A stretch of DNA of 64,000 nucleotides from Telluria sp042683405 (GTDB lineage Bacteria; Pseudomonadota; Gammaproteobacteria; Burkholderiales; Burkholderiaceae_D). Made by a program: the position numbers and the translations under genes. The notes under the pieces are model-generated. The model ran no database searches. It had not been told where the DNA came from and saw only the letters and a list, made by a program, of their open reading frames with translations. The stretch's first letter is position 1. Every line of letters starts with the position of its first letter. The stretch covers positions 180,504 through 244,503 of the forward strand of contig NZ_JBHUJS010000006.1 of NCBI RefSeq assembly GCF_042683405.1. The letters are read 5' to 3'. Positions 25,511 to 34,614 of this stretch are shown here, piece after piece.

Positions 25511-27688
25511 ATGCAAATGAGACAAGCAACGCTGGTCGCCAGCCTGCTCGCTGCCTTCTGCGGCAACGCCTTCGCCCAGGCGGCCTGCACGCCAGGCGTC
25601 GCGCCCGCGCTCGCCTATCCGGCATCGAAGAAGGTCGACCAGGTCGACAACTACCACGGCACGACCGTCGCGGACCCATACCGCTGGCTGGAAGACGCCA
25701 ACAGCGCCGACACCAAGTCGTGGGTGGAAGAACAGAACAAGGTGACCCAGGCTTACCTGAGCCAGATCCCGCAGCGCGAGGCGATCAAGAAGCGCCTGAC
25801 CAGCCTGTGGAACTACGAGCGCTACAGCGTGCCGTACAAGGAAGGCGGCCGCTATTTCTACAGCCGCAACGACGGCCTGCAGAACCAGTCGGTCCTGTAC
25901 ACCATGAAGTCGCTGTCGGACACCCCGCGCGTGCTGCTCGACCCGAACAAGCTGGCCGCCGACGGCACCGTCGCGCTGTCCGGCATGGCTGTCAGCCCGA
26001 ACGGCAAGCTGCTCGCCTACGGCACCGCCGCTTCCGGCTCCGACTGGAACGAATGGCGCGTGCGCGACATCGAGACCGGCAAGGACACCGCTGACCACAT
26101 CAAGTGGGTCAAGTTCTCCAACACCGCATGGCTGGCCGACAGCAGCGGCTTCTTCTACAGCCGTTACGACGAGCCGAACGAGGCGACCAAGCTGGCAGAC
26201 GTGAACTACTACCAGAAGCTGTACTTCCACAAGATCGGCACGCCGCAAAGCGCCGACACGCTGGTGTACGAGCGCCGCGACGAGAAGGAGTGGGGCTTCG
26301 GCGGCGACGTCACCGACGACGGCCGCTACCTGGTCATTACCGTCACCAAGGGCACCGCGCCGAAGTACCGCGTGTTCTACAAGGACCTGACCAAGAAGGA
26401 TTCGAAGGTCACGCCGCTGATCGACGAATTCAGCGCATCGTGGTCGCTGATCGACAACGACGGCCCGGTGTTCTACTTCACCACCGACAAGGACGCGCCG
26501 CGCGCCCGCATCGTGGCGATCGACACGCGCAATCCTGCGCCGTCGAACTGGAAAGTCATCGTCCCTGAATCGAAGGACACGCTGACCGGCGCCAACATCA
26601 TCGACAACAAGATCGTGGCCGAGTACCTGGCTGACGCGAAGAGCGTGGTGCGCGTGTACGACCTGAAGGGCAAGCACCTGCGCGACCTCGACCTGCCGGG
26701 CATCGGCACCGTCGGCGGCCTGCCGGGCAAGCGCGGCGACAGCGAGACTTTTTACTCGTTCGCCAGCTTCACCAACCCGACCACGATCTACCGCTACGAC
26801 ATGAAGACCGGCAAGAGCTCCGTGTTCCGCCAGCCGAAGGTCGACTTCAACCCGGCCGACTACGAGACCCGCCAGCAGTTCTTCACGAGCCGCGACGGCA
26901 CCAAGGTCCCGATGTTCATCGTGTCGAAGAAGGGCCTCAAGCTGGACGGCTCGAACCCGACCTACCTGTACGGCTACGGAGGCTTCAACATCTCGCTGAC
27001 CCCGGCGTTCTCGCCGGCCAACCTGGCGTGGATGGAAATGGGCGGCGTGTACGTGCTGGCCAACCTGCGCGGCGGCGGCGAATACGGCGAAGCGTGGCAC
27101 GAAGCGGGCACCAAGCTGCAGAAGCAGAACGTGTTCGACGACTTCATCGGCGCAGCCGAGTGGCTGGTGGCGAACAAGGTCACCTCCCCATCGAAGCTGG
27201 CGATCGGCGGCGGCTCCAACGGCGGCCTGCTGGTGGGCGCGGCGATGACCCAGCGTCCGGACCTGTTCGGCGCAGCGCTGCCGGCAGTGGGCGTGATGGA
27301 CATGCTGCGCTTCCACAAGTTCACCATCGGCTGGGCATGGACCTCGGACTACGGCTCGTCGGAGAACCCGGACGAGTTCAAGGCGCTGGTCAAGTACTCG
27401 CCGCTGCACAACCTGAAGGCGGGCACCTGCTACCCGGCGACCATGGTCACCACGGCCGACCACGATGACCGCGTCGTCCCGGCGCACAGCTTCAAGTTCG
27501 CTGCCGCGGCCCAGGCTGCGCAGTCGGGCGCCGCGCCGGTCCTGATCCGCATCGAGACCAAGGCAGGCCACGGTGCCGGCAAGCCGACCACCAAGCAGAT
27601 CGAAGAAGTCGCCGACAAGTGGGGCTTCCTGTCGCGCGCGCTGCAGATGGACCTGTCCGCAGCGCCGCAAATCGGCGCCTCTAAGTAA
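25511..27688 (+). CDS. Prolyl oligopeptidase, S9A family, exported
   Basis: A 725-aa serine peptidase cleaving short peptides after proline. It has a signal peptide (residues 1-22, ending AFAQA) and so is probably periplasmic or secreted. The N-terminal segment YHGTTVADPYRWLED leads into a seven-bladed beta-propeller (about 75-430), and the alpha/beta-hydrolase domain follows. The triad is visible as Ser569 in GGGSNGG, the DHDDRVVP motif (650-657) and His687 in AGHGAG. RGGGEYGEAWHEAG is the expected oxyanion-region motif. The gene has its own intrinsic terminator. Confidence 0.96.
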   Translation: MQMRQATLVASLLAAFCGNAFAQAACTPGVAPALAYPASKKVDQVDNYHGTTVADPYRWLEDANSADTKSWVEEQNKVTQAYLSQIPQREAIKKRLTSLWNYERYSVPYKEGGRYFYSRNDGLQNQSVLYTMKSLSDTPRVLLDPNKLAADGTVALSGMAVSPNGKLLAYGTAASGSDWNEWRVRDIETGKDTADHIKWVKFSNTAWLADSSGFFYSRYDEPNEATKLADVNYYQKLYFHKIGTPQSADTLVYERRDEKEWGFGGDVTDDGRYLVITVTKGTAPKYRVFYKDLTKKDSKVTPLIDEFSASWSLIDNDGPVFYFTTDKDAPRARIVAIDTRNPAPSNWKVIVPESKDTLTGANIIDNKIVAEYLADAKSVVRVYDLKGKHLRDLDLPGIGTVGGLPGKRGDSETFYSFASFTNPTTIYRYDMKTGKSSVFRQPKVDFNPADYETRQQFFTSRDGTKVPMFIVSKKGLKLDGSNPTYLYGYGGFNISLTPAFSPANLAWMEMGGVYVLANLRGGGEYGEAWHEAGTKLQKQNVFDDFIGAAEWLVANKVTSPSKLAIGGGSNGGLLVGAAMTQRPDLFGAALPAVGVMDMLRFHKFTIGWAWTSDYGSSENPDEFKALVKYSPLHNLKAGTCYPATMVTTADHDDRVVPAHSFKFAAAAQAAQSGAAPVLIRIETKAGHGAGKPTTKQIEEVADKWGFLSRALQMDLSAAPQIGASK

Positions 27689-27694
27689 GCGTGG

Positions 27695-27727
27695 CTGGGG
27701 ACTGTCCCGCCAGGGACGGTTCCCGCC
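27695..27727 (+). repeat. Dispersed GGGGACTGTCCC palindrome, copy after the prolyl oligopeptidase gene
   Basis: GGGGACTGTCCC is followed after a 4-base spacer by GGGACGGTTCCC, starting nine bases past the gene's stop. It has the same architecture as the copies at 33044 and 55970. Confidence 0.7.
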
Positions 27728-27740
27728 CTGTAGCGCGCGA

Positions 27741-27770
27741 AAGGCAGCCCCGGAAAGGGCTGCCTTTTTT
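27741..27770 (+). terminator. Intrinsic terminator after the prolyl oligopeptidase gene
   Basis: A perfect 10-bp stem (AAGGCAGCCC / GGGCTGCCTT) with a CGGAAA loop runs into T residues. Confidence 0.9.
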
Positions 27771-27779
27771 ATTGGGCAG

Positions 27780-27816
27780 TTGGCGGAAAAAGCCACGATA
27801 TGGCCGATTCCGCCAA
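27780..27816. repeat. Inverted repeat sharing a 16-bp core with one after lon
   Basis: TTGGCGGAA and TTCCGCCAA form the outer arms. The right half ATGGCCGATTCCGCCA (27800-27815) is the exact complement of the 16-bp core at 54692-54707. Confidence 0.6.
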
Positions 27817-27947
27817 ACGCGCAGGGACAGACCGCAAGTATCGCCTTGCGCTACGCCGGGTGCAGCCCGAATGCACGCTCCGGATATCACTTCTTCCACA
27901 CGCCAGACGCAGGCAAACTCGCCGGCATTCTCTTCCCAAGGAATGCC

Positions 27948-28706
27948 ATGTTTACCCGCCCGTTCATCCTTCCCGCCACGCTGCTTTGCGCCATTGCCCT
28001 GGCAATGCTGGTTGCCGGCCCCATCCCGCAGCTCGACGACTACCACGCTTTTGCCGACCAGCGTTCTTTGCTGGGCATCGCCAACGCGGCCGATGTCCTG
28101 TCCAACCTCGGCTTCCTTGCGGTCGGCATCCATGGCCTCGCCATGGTGCAGCGTGCCCGCGCCTTGCCGCATCTGGACGACGTGCGCTTCTCCTACGGCC
28201 TGTTCTTTGCCGCGCTGATCGCCACTGCCGCCGGGTCGTCCTGGTACCACCTGGCGCCCGACGACACGCGCCTGCTGTTCGACCGCCTGCCGATCGCGCT
28301 GGCCTGCGCAGGGCTGCTGGCCGCCGTCGCGCGCCGGCATCTCGCGGCGCCGCGCTGCATCAACGGCCTCCTTGTCGCATTTGCGGTAGGCAGTGTCGCG
28401 TGGTGGGGGCTGACAGGGGATCTGCGCCCGTACCTGTTGCTGCAGGCGGCGCCCCTGGTCGCGATTCCCGCCGTGATGTACGTGGTGCGTGCGCGCCGGC
28501 CGGAGGTGACGGCGTACGCGGCGGCGATTGCATGCTATGCCGCGGCAAAGGGGTTCGAGCTGGCCGACCACGCCGTGTTTGCAGCGCTCCCGCTGAGCGG
28601 ACACACGATCAAGCACATCCTGGCGACCGCCGGAACCCTCTGCATTGCCCGCTACTTCGGCGCAGAGGCGGCGACGGTCCCCGCGGGACTGCCCCGGGTG
28701 CGTTAG
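27948..28706 (+). CDS. Ceramidase-like (CREST family) membrane protein
   Basis: A 252-aa polytopic inner-membrane protein with about seven hydrophobic segments. It carries the hallmark residues of the alkaline ceramidase/CREST hydrolase superfamily: SSWYHLAPDDTRLLFDRLPI (conserved Ser, His and Asp) near residues 95-115 and SGHTIKHILAT near the C-terminus with two more His. These residues bind zinc in characterised members. The natural substrate in bacteria is not established. Start ATG 27948 has AAGGA upstream. Its stop overlaps the stop of the converging XRE-cupin gene (TTAG). Confidence 0.8.
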   Translation: MFTRPFILPATLLCAIALAMLVAGPIPQLDDYHAFADQRSLLGIANAADVLSNLGFLAVGIHGLAMVQRARALPHLDDVRFSYGLFFAALIATAAGSSWYHLAPDDTRLLFDRLPIALACAGLLAAVARRHLAAPRCINGLLVAFAVGSVAWWGLTGDLRPYLLLQAAPLVAIPAVMYVVRARRPEVTAYAAAIACYAAAKGFELADHAVFAALPLSGHTIKHILATAGTLCIARYFGAEAATVPAGLPRVR

Positions 28707-29278
28707 CGGTGGACGACGACCAGCAGCGCCTTGGCCTCGGTCTTGCCGTGGTTGCGGATCGAGTGGTTCTGGTCGGCCGGATAGCGTGCGGTGCCGCCGT
28801 GGCGGACCTTCTTCTTTTCCGCGCCCACCTCCACTTCGACCGTGCCGTTGATGACCGTGAGGTGCTCGCTGGTGCCCGGGTCGTGCGCCTGCGAGGTCAG
28901 TTCGCCGCCGGGCGCCAGCGTCAGCTCGTACCACTCGTACTTGCCGGCCAGGTCCATCGGACCGAGGATGCGCAGCGAGTAGCCGGCGTGGGTGCCGGGC
29001 AGGGTAGGGGTTTCGTGCGCATCGACCACACGGATGGTTTCCGTCACCCGCACTTCCGACGATAGCAGTTCGCTAATGTCCACGCCCAGCGCGTTAGCGA
29101 GCCGCCACGTGATGGCGATGGTAGGATTGGCCTTTTCCCGCTCGATCTGCGACAGCATCGACTTCGATACCCCTGCAATACGGGACAGGTCCTCCAGCGT
29201 CAGCCCCCGGGCGAGGCGCAGCCGTTGCAGCGTGGCGCCGACTTCTGGCGGGGAGTTGAGCGTGAGCGGTTTATTCAT
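28703..29278 (-). CDS. XRE-cupin transcriptional regulator
   Basis: A 191-aa regulator with an N-terminal helix-turn-helix (residues 13-70: LRLARGLTLEDLSRIAGVSKSMLSQIE, in segments) and a C-terminal cupin domain (about 110-190) likely to bind a small ligand. This architecture often controls amino-acid or polyamine metabolism. It is divergent from kbl, with two palindromes between them, so control of the threonine/serine catabolic operon is the simplest hypothesis. Confidence 0.9.
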   Translation of the reverse strand: MNKPLTLNSPPEVGATLQRLRLARGLTLEDLSRIAGVSKSMLSQIEREKANPTIAITWRLANALGVDISELLSSEVRVTETIRVVDAHETPTLPGTHAGYSLRILGPMDLAGKYEWYELTLAPGGELTSQAHDPGTSEHLTVINGTVEVEVGAEKKKVRHGGTARYPADQNHSIRNHGKTEAKALLVVVHR

Positions 29279-29314
29279 CTGGGTGTATTGCTAAGTGGTG
29301 GCGCTGCGGGTAAT

Positions 29315-29330
29315 ATTCAATATATTGAAT
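29315..29330. promoter_or_regulatory. Palindrome ATTCAATATATTGAAT upstream of kbl
   Basis: A perfect 16-bp palindrome 37 bases upstream of the XRE-cupin start codon and 101 bases before kbl. The size and symmetry suit a dimeric helix-turn-helix operator. Confidence 0.5.
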
Positions 29331-29334
29331 CTGT

Positions 29335-29368
29335 GTTCGACATACTGAATATGTTTTGTTTGTCGAAC
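29335..29368. promoter_or_regulatory. Second inverted repeat upstream of kbl
   Basis: GTTCGACA (29335-29342) and TGTCGAAC (29361-29368) flank an AT-rich 18-base spacer containing ACTGAATATG, which echoes a half-site of the neighbouring palindrome. Confidence 0.4.
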
Positions 29369-29431
29369 GGCCCCACGGTACAGCATTCGCCAACCCCCGG
29401 TCAAGCCGGACCATTCACGCACGAGGAAACC

Positions 29432-30634
29432 ATGAGCGACCAGGCATTCTATAGCGGCCTCCAACAGAAACTCGACACGCTGACCCAGGAAGGGCTGTTC
29501 AAGCCTGAACGCGTGCTCGCATCGCGCCAGGGCGCGGAAGTGACCGCACAGGATGGCCGCACGCTCATTAATATGTGCGCGAATAATTACCTGGGCCTGT
29601 CCGGCGACGTCGAGACGCAGAAGGCTGCCGCCGCCGCGCTCGAACAGTACGGCTACGGCCTGTCGTCGGTGCGCTTCATCTGCGGCACCCAGACCGTGCA
29701 CAAGCAGCTGGAAAAGGCGCTGTCCGACTTCCTCGGCACCGAAGACACGATCCTGTACGCGGCGGCCTTCGACGCCAACGGCGGCGTGTTCGAGCCGCTG
29801 TTCGACGAGAACGACGCGATTATCTCCGACGCGCTGAACCACGCCTCGATCATCGACGGCATCCGCCTGTGCAAGGCCGGCCGCTACCGCTACGCGCACA
29901 ACGACATGGCCGACCTGGAAAAGCAGCTGCAGGACGCCACCGCAGCCGGCAAGCGCCACAAGGTCATCGTGACCGACGGCGCGTTCTCGATGGACGGCAC
30001 CATCGCCCAGCTGGACAAGATCGTGGCCCTGGCAGAGAAATACGGTGCGCTGACGATGATCGACGAATCGCACGCATCGGGCTTCATGGGCAAGACCGGC
30101 CGCGGCACGCACGAGCATTTCGGCCTGGTCGGCAAGATCGACATCATCACCGGCACGCTGGGCAAGGCCCTGGGCGGCGCAATGGGTGGCTTCACCTCCG
30201 GCCGCAAGGAAGTGATCGAGATGCTGCGCCAGAAGTCGCGCCCGTACCTGTTCTCGAACACGCTCGCCCCGATGATCGCCGGCGCCTCGCTGGCCGTGCT
30301 GGAACGCATCAGCAAGTCGACCGAGCTGCGCGACCGCCTGCACGAAAACACCGCCTACTTCCGCAAGGAGATCGAGCGCATCGGCTTCACCATCAAGCCG
30401 GGCACGCACCCGGTGGTGCCGGTGATGCTGTTCGAAGCACCGGTCGCGCAGAAATTCGCCGCCCGCATGTATGAGCTGGGCGTGCTGCTGTCCGGCTTCT
30501 TCTACCCGGTGGTGCCGATGGGCCAGGCGCGCGTGCGCGTGCAGCTCTCGGCGGCGCACACCCGCGAACAACTGGACCGCGTACTGGCGGCATTCGAACA
30601 AGCCGGCCGCGAGCTGGGCATCATCAAGAACTAA
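29432..30634 (+). CDS. kbl: 2-amino-3-ketobutyrate CoA ligase (glycine C-acetyltransferase)
   Basis: A PLP enzyme that cleaves 2-amino-3-oxobutyrate with CoA to glycine and acetyl-CoA, the second step of threonine degradation. It is 400 aa, standard for the family. MCANNYLGLSG, DALNHASIIDGIRLCKA and DESHASGFMGKTGRG are family blocks, and the PLP lysine is in TGTLGKALGGAMGG near residue 245. Start ATG 29432 is preceded by GAGGAAA. The dehydrogenase gene for the preceding step follows after 12 bases. Confidence 0.97.
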   Translation: MSDQAFYSGLQQKLDTLTQEGLFKPERVLASRQGAEVTAQDGRTLINMCANNYLGLSGDVETQKAAAAALEQYGYGLSSVRFICGTQTVHKQLEKALSDFLGTEDTILYAAAFDANGGVFEPLFDENDAIISDALNHASIIDGIRLCKAGRYRYAHNDMADLEKQLQDATAAGKRHKVIVTDGAFSMDGTIAQLDKIVALAEKYGALTMIDESHASGFMGKTGRGTHEHFGLVGKIDIITGTLGKALGGAMGGFTSGRKEVIEMLRQKSRPYLFSNTLAPMIAGASLAVLERISKSTELRDRLHENTAYFRKEIERIGFTIKPGTHPVVPVMLFEAPVAQKFAARMYELGVLLSGFFYPVVPMGQARVRVQLSAAHTREQLDRVLAAFEQAGRELGIIKN

Positions 30635-30646
30635 GGAAGCAGAATA

Positions 30647-31609
30647 ATGGAACGTATCCTCATCATCGGCGCCAACGGCCAGATCGGCAGTGAACTGGTC
30701 GAAGCGCTGGCGCAGCAGCACGGCGCGGCCAACGTGATCGCCTCGGACATTTCGGACACCAACTTGTACAACGCCGCGCGCTACGTCAAGCTGAACGTGC
30801 TGGACAAGGAAGCGCTGGAGCGCATCGTCGCCACCGAGAACATCACGCAGGTGTACCAGCTGGCCGCGATGCTGTCGGCCACCGGCGAAAAAGCGCCGCT
30901 CAAGGCCTGGACCCTGAACATGGATGGCCTGCTGAACATCCTCGAGATCGCGCGCGAGCGCAAGGAAGCGGGCAAGCCGATGAAGATCTTCTGGCCTTCG
31001 TCGATCGCCGCCTTCGGCCCGAACACCCCGTCCGTCAATACGCCGCAGTACACGGTGATGGACCCGAGCACGATCTACGGCATCAGCAAGCTGGCCGGCG
31101 AGCGCCTGTGCGAGTACTACTTCAGCAAATACGGCGTGGACGTGCGCTCGATCCGCTACCCGGGCATCATCAGCTTCAAGTCGCCTCCGGGCGGCGGCAC
31201 CACCGACTACGCCATCGCGATCTTCCACTCGGCGCTGCGCGGCGAGCGCTACGACTGCTTCCTCGGCCCTGAAACGACCCTGCCGATGATCTACATGCCC
31301 GACGCAATCCGCGCTACTATCGAGCTGATGGATGCGCCGGCGGAGCAGGTGAAGATCCGTTCGTCGTACAACGTGGCGGGCGTGTCGTTCAACCCGCGCG
31401 AGCTGGCCGAGGCCATCACCCGCGCGCGTCCGGAATTCCGCATCGCCTACACGCCGGACAGCCGCCAGGCGATCGCCGACAGCTGGCCAAAGAGCCTGGA
31501 CGATAGCAGCGCGACCGCCGACTGGGGCTGGAAGGCCCGTATCGGTGTCGAAGAGATGGTTGCCGACATGCTGGCAAACATCGACGTCGGCCTGGGCAAG
31601 GCTGCGTAA
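30647..31609 (+). CDS. L-threonine 3-dehydrogenase, short-chain (epimerase-like) type
   Basis: A 320-aa extended SDR/NAD-epimerase protein with the Rossmann motif IIGANGQIGSEL and catalytic YGISK (Tyr-x3-Lys). SSIAAFGPNTP and the RYPGIIS segment match the short-chain threonine dehydrogenases found beside kbl in many bacteria. Those enzymes oxidise L-threonine with NAD+ to 2-amino-3-oxobutyrate, the kbl substrate. They are unrelated to the zinc-dependent Tdh of E. coli. Assignment rests on motif pattern plus operon partner. Confidence 0.88.
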   Translation: MERILIIGANGQIGSELVEALAQQHGAANVIASDISDTNLYNAARYVKLNVLDKEALERIVATENITQVYQLAAMLSATGEKAPLKAWTLNMDGLLNILEIARERKEAGKPMKIFWPSSIAAFGPNTPSVNTPQYTVMDPSTIYGISKLAGERLCEYYFSKYGVDVRSIRYPGIISFKSPPGGGTTDYAIAIFHSALRGERYDCFLGPETTLPMIYMPDAIRATIELMDAPAEQVKIRSSYNVAGVSFNPRELAEAITRARPEFRIAYTPDSRQAIADSWPKSLDDSSATADWGWKARIGVEEMVADMLANIDVGLGKAA

Positions 31610-31658
31610 GCAGCTCCCGCGATCAACACAACAATAATAAGAAACCGGAGACAAACTG

Positions 31659-33038
31659 ATGGACATGAGTGTTTTCGATCTTTTCAAGATCGGTATCGGA
31701 CCATCGAGCTCGCACACCGTGGGCCCGATGGTCGCCGCGCGCCGCTTCCTGCTGGAAGCGGGCAGCGTGGATAACGCGACGGGCGTGGAAGCGCACCTGT
31801 TCGGCTCCCTCGCCCTGACCGGCGTGGGCCACGGCACCGACAAGGCCGTGATCCTCGGCCTGCTCGGCGAAACGCCGCAGGACACCGATCCTGACAGCGC
31901 CGACGACAAGGTCGACGAGGTGCGGCTGGACGGCCGCATCCGGCTGCTGGGCGGCAGGGAAGTGCCGTTCGTGCTCGGCTTCCACAAGTCCGAGTCGCTG
32001 CCGGAGCACCCGAACGGCATGCGCTTTGCGCTGACCCGCGCGGACGGTTCGATCTTCGAAAAGACCTACTATTCGATCGGCGGTGGCTTCATTCGCGCCG
32101 CGGGCGAAGCGCAGGCGGAAGCTGCTGCTGGCGGCGCCCCGATTCCATTCCCGTTCGATACGATGGACCAGCTGCTTGCGCTCGGACGCGACAGCGGCCT
32201 GCGCATCCCCGACATGCTGCGCGCGAACGAGGAAGCGCGCATGAGCCGGGAGCAGCTGGACGCGGGCCTGGACCGCATCTGGCACGTCATGAACGACTGC
32301 ATCTCGCACGGCTTGGTCACGCCGGGCCAGCTGCCGGGCGGGCTGAATGTGAAACGCCGCGCGGCCGACTTGTGGAAGCAGGCGCAGTGCGCCACCGCAT
32401 CGGACCGCGCCAACCAGCTGCCGCACGACGCGTTGCACCACGTCACGCTGTACGCAATGGCGGTCAACGAGGAAAACGCGGCCGGCGGCCGTGTCGTCAC
32501 GGCGCCGACCAATGGCGCTGCGGGCATCATCCCGGCGGTGCTGCGCTATTACGCCGAGGACTGCAACCCGAGCAATCCGGTAGCGGGCCTGCGCGACTTC
32601 CTGCTGACCGCATCCGCGATCGGCATGCTGTGCAAGCGTAACGCCTCGATTTCCGGCGCCGAAGTGGGCTGCCAGGGCGAGGTGGGCGTCGCCTGCGCGA
32701 TGGCGGCGGCGGGCCTGGTCGCAGCGCTCGGCGGCACCAATGCGCAAATCGAGAACGCGGCCGAAATCGGCATCGAACACCATTTGGGCATGACCTGCGA
32801 CCCGATCGGCGGCCTGGTGCAGATCCCGTGCATCGAGCGCAACGGCATGGGCGCGATCAAGGCGATCACCGCGGCATCGCTGTCGCTCAAGGGCGACGGC
32901 ACGCACTTCGTCAGCCTGGACAACGTGATCGAGACGATGCGCCAGACCGGCGCCGACATGCAGGTCAAGTACAAGGAGACCTCGCTGGGCGGCCTGGCCA
33001 CCATCCACGTCATCTCGGTCAACCAGCCGGCCTGCTGA
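31659..33038 (+). CDS. sdaA: L-serine ammonia-lyase (iron-sulfur type)
   Basis: Deaminates L-serine to pyruvate with an oxygen-labile [4Fe-4S] cluster. A 459-aa single-chain enzyme: beta domain first (FDLFKIGIGPSSSHTVGPM), alpha domain after about 170. Conserved Cys lie in the segments AQCATASDR, AEDCNPSNPV, LCKRNASISGAEVGCQGEVG and MTCDPIGG. ATG 31659 and ATG 31665 are both possible starts. Third gene of the threonine/serine catabolic run, 49 bases after the dehydrogenase. Confidence 0.95.
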   Translation: MDMSVFDLFKIGIGPSSSHTVGPMVAARRFLLEAGSVDNATGVEAHLFGSLALTGVGHGTDKAVILGLLGETPQDTDPDSADDKVDEVRLDGRIRLLGGREVPFVLGFHKSESLPEHPNGMRFALTRADGSIFEKTYYSIGGGFIRAAGEAQAEAAAGGAPIPFPFDTMDQLLALGRDSGLRIPDMLRANEEARMSREQLDAGLDRIWHVMNDCISHGLVTPGQLPGGLNVKRRAADLWKQAQCATASDRANQLPHDALHHVTLYAMAVNEENAAGGRVVTAPTNGAAGIIPAVLRYYAEDCNPSNPVAGLRDFLLTASAIGMLCKRNASISGAEVGCQGEVGVACAMAAAGLVAALGGTNAQIENAAEIGIEHHLGMTCDPIGGLVQIPCIERNGMGAIKAITAASLSLKGDGTHFVSLDNVIETMRQTGADMQVKYKETSLGGLATIHVISVNQPAC

Positions 33039-33043
33039 CCACA

Positions 33044-33073
33044 AGGGGACTGTCCCCCTTGGGGACGGTCTCC
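33044..33073 (+). repeat. Dispersed GGGGACTGTCCCC palindrome, copy after sdaA
   Basis: AGGGGACTGTCCCCCTT is followed by GGGGACGGTCTCC, five bases past the sdaA stop and before thrC. Confidence 0.7.
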
Positions 33074-33135
33074 GACAGCGCAGCCCCGTCGCGCTACAAT
33101 AGCTGTTCGACAAGCAGCTACCGGACGACCCGCCC

Positions 33136-34611
33136 ATGCAATACGTTTCGACGCGCGCCGCCAACCCGGCCGATCCCGAGTCCCGCAAGAGCTTCACCGG
33201 CATCCTGCTGGGCGGCCTGGCCCCCGACGGCGGCCTGTACATGCCGCTTGAGTATCCGCAGGTGACCGCGGCCGAACTCGATGCCTGGCGCAGCCTGTCC
33301 TATGCGGACCTGGCCTATGAGATCCTGCGCAAGTTCGCCACCGACATCCCCGATGCGGACCTGCGCGCGCTCACGCAGAAGACCTACACTCCCGAGGTAT
33401 ACCGCAACGCGCGGCCCGGCGAATCGGCCGCCGACATCACCCCGCTGCGCGTGCTGCACGACGAAGGCGGCCAGACCCTGATCCTGCAGGCCCTGTCGAA
33501 CGGGCCGACGCTGGCGTTCAAGGACATGGCCATGCAGCTGCTCGGCAACCTGTTCGAATACGCGCTGGCCAAGCAGCACGCGCAGCTGAACATTTTTGGC
33601 GCCACCTCCGGCGACACCGGCAGCGCTGCGGAATACGCCATGCGCGGCAAGGCCGGCATCAGCGTCTTCATGCTGTCCCCGCACAAGAAGATGAGCGCCT
33701 TCCAGACCGCTCAGATGTTCAGCCTGCAGGACCCGAACATCCACAACATCGCTGTGGAAGGCGTGTTCGACGACTGCCAGGACATGGTCAAGGCGGTTTC
33801 CAACGACCTCGAATTCAAGGCGCGCCACAAGATCGGCACCGTCAACTCGATCAACTGGGCACGCGTGGTGGCGCAGGTGGTGTACTACTTCCGCGGCTAC
33901 CTGATGGCGACCACGGCCAACGACCAGAAAGTCTCGTTCACGGTCCCGTCGGGGAATTTCGGGAACATCTGCGCGGGGCACATCGCCCGCATGATGGGCC
34001 TGCCCATCGACAAGCTGGTCGTCGCGACCAACGAGAACGACGTACTGGACGAATTCTTCCGCACCGGCGTGTACCGGGTGCGCAAGGCTGCCGAGACCTT
34101 CCACACCAGCAGCCCGTCGATGGATATTTCCAAGGCGTCGAACTTCGAACGCTTCGTGTACGACCTGGTCGGCCGCGACAGCGCGCGCGTGCGGGCGCTG
34201 TTCGAGAAGGTGGACACCGATGGCGGATTCGACCTCTCCGGCCGCCCCGGCAGCGATGGCGACGAGTTCGCGCACGTGGCGCAGTATGGCTTCGAGTCCG
34301 GCCGCTCGACCCATGCCGACCGCATCGCCACGATCCGCGACGTGTTCGACGACTACGGCATCACGGTGGACACGCATACCGCCGACGGCATCAAGGTGGC
34401 GCGCGAGCATATCGAAACCGGCGTGCCGATGATCGTGCTGGAGACGGCGCTGGCCGCCAAGTTCAACGAAACGATCCTTGAAGCGATCGGCACCGACGCC
34501 GAACGTCCGCCAGGCTTCGAAGGCATCGAGGCGCTGCCGCAGCGTTTCGTGGTGATGCCGACCGACGTCGCGCGCATCAAGGAGTTCATCGCCAGCCAAA
34601 CGGGCCTGTAA
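33136..34611 (+). CDS. thrC: Threonine synthase
   Basis: A PLP enzyme converting O-phospho-L-homoserine to L-threonine. It is 491 aa, matching the long proteobacterial/fungal class. The PLP lysine is in LAFKDMAMQLLGN and the phosphate/PLP-binding segment is ATSGDTGSAAEYAMRGK. VPSGNFGNICAGHIA and the C-terminal PVVLE-like ending region complete the match. It starts 97 bases after sdaA, across a dispersed repeat. The homoserine dehydrogenase gene that often precedes thrC is absent; degradative genes are there instead. moeA follows after three bases. Confidence 0.97.
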   Translation: MQYVSTRAANPADPESRKSFTGILLGGLAPDGGLYMPLEYPQVTAAELDAWRSLSYADLAYEILRKFATDIPDADLRALTQKTYTPEVYRNARPGESAADITPLRVLHDEGGQTLILQALSNGPTLAFKDMAMQLLGNLFEYALAKQHAQLNIFGATSGDTGSAAEYAMRGKAGISVFMLSPHKKMSAFQTAQMFSLQDPNIHNIAVEGVFDDCQDMVKAVSNDLEFKARHKIGTVNSINWARVVAQVVYYFRGYLMATTANDQKVSFTVPSGNFGNICAGHIARMMGLPIDKLVVATNENDVLDEFFRTGVYRVRKAAETFHTSSPSMDISKASNFERFVYDLVGRDSARVRALFEKVDTDGGFDLSGRPGSDGDEFAHVAQYGFESGRSTHADRIATIRDVFDDYGITVDTHTADGIKVAREHIETGVPMIVLETALAAKFNETILEAIGTDAERPPGFEGIEALPQRFVVMPTDVARIKEFIASQTGL

Positions 34612-34614
34612 AAC

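Noticed and set aside
25484..27796. 770-codon frame antisense to the prolyl oligopeptidase
   Set aside because: It mirrors a well-conserved enzyme and has no family features or ribosome site.
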